Below are positions 25,901-37,900 of a DNA stretch of 64,000 nt, piece by piece. The stretch is from Branchiostoma belcheri (lineage: Eukaryota > Chordata > Leptocardii > Amphioxiformes > Branchiostomatidae): assembly GCF_001625305.1 (NCBI RefSeq), contig NW_017803849.1, forward strand, positions 121,852 to 185,851. The letters are read 5' to 3'. The translations under genes were made by a program, and so were the position numbers. Each line of letters starts with the position of its first letter. Position 1 is the stretch's first letter. The notes under the pieces were generated by a model. It did not search any database and was not told the origin of the DNA. It saw only the letters and a program-made list of their open reading frames with translations.

Positions 25901-28900
25901 TTTCAAATAATTTGGTGTCTTAGTCAGGCCACAGACCCTTGATTTTTTTTTACCCAGCGGTGGCGTAGTTATACTTCCACATTCGTTGCGTTTCGCTGCG
26001 GTGTGATGCGTTGCATGAGAAACACCCCCCAAAATCGTGCATACACAGGGCGCTATATGTATGGTTCTGTATGTGCAACTCATATTTAATATATGGACTC
26101 CGCAGAACAATGGTTTTAATATATTTCTTGATTCTCCACTCTAGCTGTAAGGGAGTCCTGGGCTATGATCAGTCAGCAGGGAGCTATCCCATCCTGGTTT
26201 GTGGAAGGCACGAACGCGAGAGGCGCAGGACCAACCATTGTTCAGGCGTATATACCAACAGGTAGAAACCAGAACTTCATATTTTTGTTCAAAAATATTT
26301 CAAATCCATTGATCAATGTTTTACATACGATCGTCTCCATTATATAGCAGACGTTGCAGCCCCGAGAAAAGTTTTCTCTTATTCTGTTTTCACCGTTAAC
26401 ATGTTATACATCTTCAGATCCCTACAGTACTACTGTACGTGTAGATAAATAGATATACTACTTTTATTATATTACTCATAAACTGTAATCTGAAATTACT
26501 TCCTGTATCCTACTAACCCACAAATATACTGTGATCTTACATCTTGCATATCCCTACACAGCCATATATAAAGAGTAATCTGACATCTTCCAGATCCCTA
26601 CACATCCACATACAAACTGCGATCTGACATTTTACAGATCTCTACACACCCACATATAAACTGTGATCTGACATTTTACAGATCTCTACACACCCACATA
26701 TAAACTGTGATTTTTCATATTCCAGACCCCTAAATACCCACATGTAATATGTGATCTGACATTCTTTCAGATCCATACACACCCACATATAAACTGTGAT
26801 CTGAAATCTTCCAGATCTTACACACCCACATATAAACTGTGATCTGACATCTTCCAGATCCTACACACCCACATATAAACTGTGATCTGACATTTTCCAG
26901 ATCCTACACACCCAGATACAAAGTGTGATCTGACATCTTCCAGATCCTACATACTCACATATAAACTGTGATCTGACATCTTCCAGATCCTACACACCCA
27001 CATATAAACTGTGATCTGACATCTTCCAGATCCTACACACCAACATATAAACTGTGATCTGACATCTTCCAAATCCCTAAATACCCACATGTAATATGTG
27101 ATCTGACATCTTCCAGATCCCTACACACCCACATGTAAACTGTGATCTGACATCTTCCAGACCCCTAAATACCCACATGTAATATGTGATCTGACATCTT
27201 CCAGATCCTTACACACCCACATATAAACTGTGATCTGAAAGTTTCCAGATCCTACACGCCCACATAGAAACTGTGATCTGACATTTTCCAGATCCCTACA
27301 CACCCACATACAAACTGCGATCTGACATTTTACAGATCTCTACACACCCACATACAAACTGCGATCTGACATTTACAGATCCCTACACACTCACATACAA
27401 ACTGTAATCTGGCATATCCAGATCCCTATACACTCACACACGAACTGTTATCTGACATCTTTCAGATCCTACACACCCACGCATAAACTGTGATCTGACA
27501 TTTTACAGATCCCTATACACTCACATATAAACCGTGATCTGACATCTTCCAGATCCCTACATACCCAGATACAAAGTGTGATCTGACATCTTCCAGATCC
27601 TACACACCCACATATAAACTGTGATCTGACATTTTCCAGATCCTACGCACCCACGTATAAACTGTGATTTGACATCTTCCAGATCCCTAAATACCCACAT
27701 GTAATATGTGATCTGACATCTTCCAGATCCCTACACACCCACATACAAACTGTGATCTGTGTTCCAGAGCCTGGCACACCAACATATAATCTCTGATCTG
27801 ACATCTTCCAGATCATTACACACACAAACTGTACTCTGACATAATCCAGATCCCTACACACCCACACATAAAAACTGTGATCTGACATCTTCCAGATTCC
27901 GGCACACCCAAACATATTCTGTGATCTGACATCTTCCAAATCCCCCCACACCCATATATATACTGTTATCTTACATCGGATCCCTACACACTCACGAATA
28001 AACTGTTCTCTGACATGTTCTAGATTCCAGCACACCCACGCCGACCCCTATACCGGACCCAGTATCTTCCCTGCGGTACTGCTGGAGTAGTGAGTACGGC
28101 ATTAGCGCAGTGTACGGGATGATAGCCGGGGGAGAGAGATCCAGCGATCCTCCCAACTATTGGTACCTGGGCGACTTTTCTGACACCCAGGGATACGGCG
28201 AGTGCGCGAGGGCCTGTGACGCGGAGCCGCTCTGTGTGGCTTTCTCGTTTCATTATTCAGCGTACGGGAACAGTTGGGGAAGTCAGTGCTACGGAAGGTA
28301 CGCTTGCTGGTACTAAGTATGCTTGTTTAGAGTTAAAAGGTTTCTTCCAACGCTAAGCATTGTTCTCACCTAGTTTTCGACCAGTACCTCTGACCCTCTT
28401 CAGTAGACTGACCCGGTGGGATCTGTCACGTAGCATCTCTGAAGTATGACGTCAACACTGTGTCAAATGTATCCGGTAAACGATTTTTTTTATTTTTTTA
28501 TTTTTTTGATTTTGATTTTATTTATTTGCACATTGAAACAAAAACATAATAAGCTGGTGTGTTACGCCGAAAGGCGGTCATACCGGCTATACAGATACAG
28601 ATACAGATAATGCAATAATACAAGAATGAAGTTAAAATAGGTGCAGGAGGAGGGCAGAAGCATGGAGTGCTTGTACGAGGCCCTCCCCCTCTAAATTTAA
28701 CAAGAAGAATGTAATCGATAATTTAGATTAAATCATGTACATGGAAATAATGCATAAGAATGATCAAACAAATACGTAATAAATTAATGACAAAGAAGTA
28801 GGGTGGTGTATGAATATGATGCTACAATAATAACAATAATGATTGGTATCAGATAAAATGAGAAAGAACACTATATGGGATTACTGCAAGGGGCTTGGAT

Positions 28901-31900
28901 GGTTTATCAGATGGTTTTTCAGAGCTCGTTTGAACGGCGCCAGGAAAAAGGAGGTAGAATTTTTTAGGGCTGGTGGTAGTTCATTCCATAGGGTTACACA
29001 TTTGTATTTGACGATGTCTCGCTGGGTCAGTCTACTGAGGAAGACTGGTTGACTGACCCAGGGTTGACGTAACAAGAGAAGCCACGGACAGTCTCACTGG
29101 GTCAGTCTACTGAAGAAGATCAGAGTGACTGATCGAAAGCTCTAGGTAAGAACATTCCTTTATGATGGAACAAAAGTCTTAACTCTAAGCATGTAACTAT
29201 CAACTTTGAATACGGGTTAATTTATATGATAGGATAGGTATGCATATTGTTATTCCAATTTACAGTGCATTGTAGGTAGTTTGGCAGATAGAAAGAGACA
29301 GATATAGATATAGATTAGATAGAGAGATATTCATATTGAGTCACGCAATAGTCATATATAGTCATATAATTCTTACTAGTTATTGTACTTCATGTTCTCC
29401 CTCTCTGCCACATATACATACGTTAATAGTACTAAGTAGAGATGGAACATTGAATAAGTACAAATATAACTTTCTCTGTTAGCACTTGTTTTCTTCCATA
29501 CATCCCTTGTCAGTTTGCAATTAGCCCTCCGGGAACTTGCAATAAAGATCATAGTTATTTTACGTTTGATAATGCTTCAGGGGGACCCACCCGGATGCAC
29601 TGGCTCCATCAGCTAACATAGTAAGCGGGGTGAAGCTGGGAGTGAGCTGCGGTAACGACACGTGTGTCCAGGAGCTGGACCAGTGTGACGGCTGGGCGGA
29701 CTGTCCGGACGGACGGGACGAGCTGTCTGCAGTCTGTGATGCACAGGAGACCGCCACTGTACAGTGTAAGTTTGTTTGTTTCATTGTTTGTTTGTTTATT
29801 TATTTATTGCGAAATACTCAAAGTGATAAGATAAACATAAGCGGGGGGGGGGTTAAAAGCCGTTATGGCCTGTCCTGGATCCTCCCCTTGCACATTATTA
29901 TAACAGTAATTGATAAAATATAACTAAGGATGTTTTAACAACATGTAATAATAATCATCATCATTAGATAAGAACAAACAATTATTAATAATAACGCTAA
30001 GCAAATTGGTATCGTATATACAGTGTTTCAATTAAGTTGTCAATGCGATTTTTTTAAACTAAGCTCTTAGTTATAACGAAGATGCAAACTTATAATATAA
30101 AGTAATGAGAATACAATGAGTCAATGGGACTATAACTTAAGTATTCACCCTTTTGCCATAGGATCTTCAAAAATGCACTTTTGGAAGGCCGTACAAACTT
30201 ACTTTCTCAGTCATTCTGATTGAAACCAATTTTGAGCCACTTCATTTTTGCTAGATATATTTGATATTCGTATGTATTTTACCTTTTTGGCCGTGTGATG
30301 AGGTCGTGAAAAGTAGTCAATGGGTTTAGCATGAAACGTCACCTGTGTTGGTACAAGTCATTATGAAATAAAGACTAAACTTTCTCTGCCAACACTGGAA
30401 TAAATTGGGACTTCACCCAACGTTTCGGCTGATCTGACGGGGGGCGACACAGATTGATCCGCACAAATGACCTTTTACTACGGTCACATGTCTCTGACGT
30501 CATGTTCCAAGAGTAGACGGGTCCATAACGTGAACAAGGTTGAAGGCTGGAAATTTGGGGTAAGTCCCAATTAATTCCAATGTGGACAGAGAAAGGTGAG
30601 TCTTTATTTTATAGTGAATATGTTGTTGTCTTGAATCCAGCCACCCCGACGAGGCAGTTGGTGTGTGAGCGTCAGACGATGTCGATAGAGTGTCCAGCCG
30701 GCACGCAGATCGCCATCCTGTGGGCCGTGTACGGTAGGATAAAGCAACATGCATCTCCGTGCGCGTCCAACTCCAACACCAACTGTAGGTACGTATCGCC
30801 GTGCACATATTGTCGTTACACTAACTTCATTCTCAAACGCATTCCAGCCCTACCTCAAAGAAAACCTACAATGGGATGTCTGTCGTTCTGGAAGACAGAC
30901 AAAAATGTTCAGACTATGTAAGAATACAAAATAACATGGTGGACGAACCAAGTAGAAGAAAGGATTGTTCACTGTCATTTGTAGCCACACTGAACAAAAT
31001 GTTTACAGTCATTAATGAAACTTTCGTAACGGTTTTTTCGCGGCGCCTCAGGGGTGGAGCCGAATTACACGAATGCATTCCCTAGGGAATTAAATTATGT
31101 CAACAACATAACTCAAGAACGGCTGGATGGATTGTTTTCATACTTGGTGCGTCCATAGGGTGTGACTAAGTCTAGGAATAATAAGATTTTTGCCCCCCTA
31201 GTGGCTTCCTTTGGTACTGCAGCGAAACTTCTGGTCATGACATCTCGCGATCTGGACAAGCTAGATTACCCAGGTTCTAACTGTCCTTACGTATGCTTCT
31301 TTGCTCCTAAAAGAAGAAGCTAAAAACTGTAAATTTTTTTGAGAAAGTGAGTCAAAATGAGATGTTGTAATTGACATCGCTTTGCTATTCTTCGTCTAAT
31401 ACAATGTCGTGATGATGTTTCAGGGCATCCATTAGTTTCACAGTGATGACTGCGGAATGTGGAGGGAAGTCCAGCTGTACCATACAGGCTGAAAACAGTG
31501 TCTTCGGCGATCCATGCTCAGGGACTGAAAAATATCTGGATGTTTTATACGAATGCAGACAACAGGGACAAGGTAAATATGAAGATACCATGCTCTTCTA
31601 ACAGATCAGTGTACGTAAGAAAATTCATATCCGAATCTGTGCAAAAGCGAAACCGTAACATCAGATATATCTCCAGATTAAATCGTAGAATGCGATATAA
31701 TACCCTCCTTAGCTATTACATGTACAAAAACATGCAATAGATCAGTTTCCAAAATTGGTAGAATTGAAACTAGTATAGTTATTATGGATTATGGTTACAG
31801 TTGTTGAGCAATATATTTGTTCAGTGGGTGCAGGCAACTTCAGAACGTACAAATACGCTAACTAGCTAGCTGCACCCTAACATCTGAAATCACCAACAAT

Positions 31901-34900
31901 TTTTTTAAACTGAAACATGCATGGTAAAAACAAAAGTTTTCAATATGAAATAAATCCAACATGGATTCCAGCCATGTATGTTAAAATGCAATCGTTCCAT
32001 CAAAACTAATCTTATTGTCTGATTCTATCTTGCATCAAAATGGCGATTGTCTACAGAGTGTATCAAGAACAAGTGCAGGCAATTGAAATAATAACCTTAT
32101 TCTTTCTGAAAAAGGTTTGCAATGCCCAAACGGGTACGCTTATCATCAACCTAGTCGTCTGTGCTACAAGGCATTCAACGACGCGGCAACCTACAACGGT
32201 GCAGTCAGTAGGTGTTCTTCAGACGGGGGAACCCTTGCCATGCCCCGCGACACTGCAACCAACGACTTCCTCATCTACCTGAAAAATGCCGTTGACATCA
32301 ACGCTTGGTTCCGTTTTGGACTGACTGATGACGACCAGGAGGGAGTTTGGATGTGGGACGATAACGTTCCTCTGGGCGACTTCAGCGCGTGGGGTCCAGG
32401 AGAACCCAGTGGCAGCGGTACCGAGAACTGTGCCGAGTACTTTCCCGAAAGCTGGTCCCAACAGAGCGCATGGAACGATGGACCATGTACCGATGCCGGC
32501 AGAAAATTCATCTGTCAAGTGTCTCCATCAGGTCAGTTCCAAATATTGACCTTTTAGTTTGCCATTTAGAGAGTTGCTGAGTACATTATTGTGCATTTCA
32601 TGATTGTAATCACCCCTTTTCTTTGCTAATGGTTGCGTCCACATCAGCCTTCAGATCAGTAGTCATGTTCTGGTGTCGTCATCAGTTTACGCTGTGTATG
32701 GTATTAGCCGTAGAACACAGTGTTAATGGGCGAGTACAAAGTAGTACGGACGAAATTCGTGAAGCCTGGCTAGAACGCCTTATGCATGGTAGCCAGGTGC
32801 CAACTGTGATATTTGGTGTAGAAATATATCAGTTTTATGACTGGATGACTTAGGTCGGGAAGCTTTTTTCAGCTTGTGTATAAATGCGCAGCATTATGCA
32901 ACTGCGTTCCAATGTGAGCATGCTGACCCTCCCTAGCGCGTCTTTAAAAAAGGGCCTGTTTTTAGTTATGTCATAGATCATACTCTAGACTCAGGCATGT
33001 TAGATGCTTTTCTTTCTTTTCTACTGAACCCTACTATGACATGTATTTCAGCTTGACGTATGAACTGGATACGTGACTTTTTTTTACGTCCGTAATTTTG
33101 AAACGGAAATGATGCCAAACTATGTGTACCTAATGTGTATCTATGAACACGGTGGTCAAATCTGGGCTGCAAAGTTCCCACATTTCATAGAATCCGAACT
33201 GTGTTCGATCGTGTTCGATCTGGGCAATTCGAATCGAACCCGCGTTCCATTTCGGGGTCACCTGCGGTCATTTACAATGAAGCGGCAAAACAAGCCCCTC
33301 TGCTTGAGTGCCTCGCAACAGATAAAAAAACAACACTTTTCTATAGATACAAACAGTTTCCTGGACAGTACATGTCTGCTATCATTTTTTTGTGGACATG
33401 TAACATGTAGCTAAGCTACTGTCGTATCCTTGGGTGACCTTGAATACTGTAATGATTCTTTACGCTTGTATGAATAACACAATGCACACTCTCGGGCGAT
33501 ATGACATGTCTGCAAAACTCGTTCAAACCTGGAAGCATAGAGAGTCAAACATACCCCATTTACGGCTCAAAATGACTGTCACGATTGTCCCGAAAATCGT
33601 GCTTTAGGGATTTTTAAAAAATTGCGAATTTTTGCGTAGGATAATCCCATAGAAAAAAAAATTCCGGCAGAAAGGACTGATGCTGGCAGAAAGACCCAAA
33701 CCTTCTCTATACCCGAGGAAATTAAAAAGAAAATTGTAGTACTGAAATTTTGTTAACGGCGCGAGGGGTTGCAAATTTACTCTTAGGAAGGCGCAGAGCG
33801 GAATCTAGGTCAAACGGGTGGATTACACTTGGCGCGCAAGTCTACAAAATTTTATGGATGCATACACAGTATTATTAGACGGCCCCCGGCAGTACAAAGT
33901 AGTACGGACAAACCTTTTGAAGTCTGACTAGAAAGTATCATGTAAGAGGTAGGCAGGTACCAACTCTGATATGTGGTATAGAGTTATTGTTATATAGAAA
34001 TGTATACAGATATATATAGTCCTGTTTAGCAACGTTTACATTCACTGAACTTCGAAATGCCACAGATTTGAAATTACCACCAATAACCGCTTTAGAATTA
34101 TATAATTGTCATGTGCTTTAAATACCAGGCCTAATTTCATCATACCTACTTCTTGGCAGTTCATCTAAACTATATGTTCAGGTGCACCAATTTTTGTTTA
34201 GTATTTTAGTTTGCGTAGCTTGTTAAAGTCAGTATAAAATACTGTGTAGATTGATGATTATGGCAGGGTCTTTCCTTCGTGCTGAAAAGCTTGTCTAAGA
34301 CACATTTACGTGTCCCCATACCTGTGCAGGTCCTGTAAAGCCGTAAAGAACATCATGTGTTAATGAGCATGTACTGCTTACCGCATTGATAGTCAGCTCT
34401 GCTGGCGTCTCCGAAGACTACGACGTTAGTCGTATTCCAGTCAATCACGTTGCCATGGTAACTACAGTCCGCTGCTATTTCTGCTGGAGACAGCACGCGG
34501 TCCCAGAAATTTACTTTCGACAGTTCTCAGATGAAAGACTGGTCTGCTTCGAATCCTCCTCCGACTTCGTCTTGATCTTGACCGAGAATCCACGTGCCGC
34601 CATGGATGTGAATTGGCACTGTATTTTCTTCCTCTCGAATCTTGCAGATTGTGATTTTAAGCTGTACATTTCTTGGTGACTACTTTGGTTTGCCACATTG
34701 TCACACATGTCGTCTGCGTTAAAAGTTTGTTACTTTAACAAAGTCACATGTTGAACCAGGCGACTCACAAAAGATCATCTTCCCCGGTCCAAGAGGCATT
34801 GATGACTATGCCAGGATGGAGACCACATTGCCTGCGGACTTAACGAGCTTTACCCTCTGTGTGCACATGCGCTCCAACATGGATTCCAGCAATGAAATCA

Positions 34901-37900
34901 GCCTGGTCAGCTACGCAGTGTCACAACACAAGAACGAGCTTCTCTTGTTTGTTAATGGTGGATTTAAAGTAAGTATACAATCGTTGAAGAGGTTCATCAG
35001 TCACGTAGAATTGACAGTTAGTAGAATATTCCTCAATCAGTGACTCTTTTGACGGGTAGAAACACGTACCTCCAAATTTTTGATGTCCACTGGACATCTA
35101 GATCTTGCTCACGGAGGTCAGAAGATCCACAAAAGTGTTCTCGCGAGACTAGGTCACTCCGTGAGCAAGATGTACAGTGAACATCGAAAATTTGGAGGTA
35201 CGTGTTTCTACCTGTCAAAAGAGTCACTGATTGAGGAATATTCTACTAAAAGCATACAATCGCTTTTGATATTGGGCTTCTGCTGTCTATTGCTTACTTA
35301 TGCCGGATATGTATGTAAACTATCCAATGTAAAATTATTTGCAAGTATGTCCTAATAGTTTTTGTAGAGATATTCTGAATTTCTTTTTGTATCCAAAGTC
35401 AAGCACAAGCATCTATTTTATGTCGTGACTGGAATGGAAAACAAATAATAAAAACAACCCAAATAAAACAATTTTAAAAGTCTGGATGAAAAAAGAGTGA
35501 GGAAAAAAGCTGAAAAAAATTGCCCACTTAACCTCCATACGAAATCTCGTTGACAAATGGCAAATAAAGAATCCACTTAACGAAATGGTTTCGAAATAAA
35601 TAAATTGAAATGATAGCAGGAGACGGACATGGGAGACAACAGATATGTTTCACCCATACCATGGTATTGTTTGTTTGTTTATTGAGATCTTCATTAGTAT
35701 GGTAACTCCCATACTATTTTTCATGGAGTCCAGCAACATAAGATAAAATAACAATAGTAATAATAATAATAACAGGTACTTTTAGCAATAATGATAATAA
35801 ATAAAACATACAAAATTATGCTAAAATTATGACAAAGGTCAGAGGTCAAATAATAGAAATAATATGTCTGGAATAAAAGTAATAATTGATGTACTTGTCC
35901 AATCCAATCAATGGAAAATTGAAGTAACAAAACAGTTAAAATATTTCAACTGACATGAATGATAACAACTATAGATTAATAATGTATAAAGTGAAGCTTT
36001 CCTAACACAGTGTGAGTTACTGCTCCTTGGCTTCATCAGCTGCTTCCTTCTGTCCTCGTGGGTTTCGCCCCCTATAGCAGGACCCACTCAGGAAGGCGGG
36101 GCAGCAGTGCTTGCCAAACACAGCTAGCCAAGGTTCTTCGGGCTCCACTCTCCATCTGTGCTCTTGACCCAGAGCCATCGGGATGCTCTCTCTCCCTCCT
36201 CTGCGACTCTCTTTGTCACTGCCCTCCTTCTTCTGCCCTTCACCCCTACCGCTCCTAACATCCTCCATGTTGACTGGCAGATGAAACCTCTCGTTCCCAC
36301 CTCCACGGGGAAGCACATCGCATCGCTCTTCATCCCTTATCTTTACATGACTGCACTAGGACTTGGTACTTCAGTGCCTTCCTCTCATGTGCCTCTTCTA
36401 CTCTTTCCTCCCATGGGACTGTAAGCTCAATCATGGTCACTTTCTTCGCCTGCTTTGACCAAACGACCATGTCTGGTCTAAGCTTTGTTGCCACTACCTC
36501 TTCCGGGAAGGTCAGTTTCCTATCTAGGTCGACCTGCAGGACCCAGTCATTTGCTTCAGTTAGAATCCCTCCTTCCTCGGGCTTCCTCCTTACACCTTTC
36601 TTCACCTCTCCCTCCTTCACAAAGCCTATGAACTGTGGCCCCTTTCTGACCTGTTGTCTCTTCCTTGTTCTCTCTTCTTCTAACACTGCCGCCAACACCC
36701 TCAGGACTCTGTCATGTCTCCATCTGTATCTGCCTTGGCTTAACGCCACCTTGCATCCTGACAGAATGTGGCTCAGTGTTCCCCTCATTCCGCACAGACC
36801 ACAGCTCTCTTCCTCCTGCATATATATATATTTTGAAATATTTTGAAATATATATTTTGAAATATTTTGGCTGATAAATCGGCTCATGTAATTTTTTTTA
36901 GTTAATCTTACAAAGCGAGATCCAAATGGCGGACCCACCCGTTTGGGACGGTGAGTGGCACACCATATGTACTACCTGGCGCAGCAGTGATGGGGCCTGG
37001 CAGCTGTATGCTGACGGCGTGCTGACCGATTCGGGTTCCGGTTTTAAAGTGGGAGGAAGAGTGCGCACAGGCGGAACATGGATCCTCGGTCAGGAACAAG
37101 ACGAAGTCGGAGGAGGATTCGAAGCAGACCAGTCATTCATCGGAGAACTGTCAGAAGTGAACCTCTGGGACCGCGTGCTGTCTCCAGCAGAAATAGCAGC
37201 GGACTGTGGTTACCATGGCAACGTGATTGACTGGGGTACAACTAACACCAGAGTCTTCGGAGATGCCAGCAAGGCTGGGTATCAATGCGGTAAGTAGTAC
37301 ATGCTGCTCTTTACGGCTTTACAGGACCTGCACCAAGGAAAGACCCTGCCATAATCAGCAATCTACACAGTATTTTATACTGACTTTAACAAGCTACGCA
37401 AACTAAAATACTAGTAAAAATTAGTGCACCTAAACATATAGTTTAGATGATTTAAGGAAACCTGCCAAGAAGTAGGTATGATGAAATTAGGCCTGGTAAT
37501 TAAAGCACATGACAATTATATAATTCTAAAGTGGTTAATGGTGTTAATTTCAAATCTGTGGCATTTCGAAGTTCAGTGAATGTAAATTTTGCTAAACAGG
37601 CCTATATATATCTGTACACATTTCTATATGTACAATACCTCTATACCACATATCACAGTTGGTACCTGGCTACCTCTCACATAAGACTTTCTAGTAAGGC
37701 TTCAAAAAGTTTGTCCGTACTACTTTGTACTGCCGGGGGCCGTCTATTAATACTGTGTATGCATCCATAAAAATTTGTGGACTTAGTAGACCAAAGGTTA
37801 TACATTGTGGGGGAAGCAAACGAAAAAAACAACACACAAGCATATGTTTGTTGACGGCAGCATGCAGTTTAATTAACGGTGCACACCCCAGTTCTTCCGT

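Noticed and set aside
26475-28023. CRISPR-like regular repeats
   Set aside because: Units are contiguous without unique spacers and the host is an animal; this is a minisatellite.
34386-34679. Plus-strand open frame of 97 codons
   Set aside because: It is the antisense of the inverted pentraxin exon copy.
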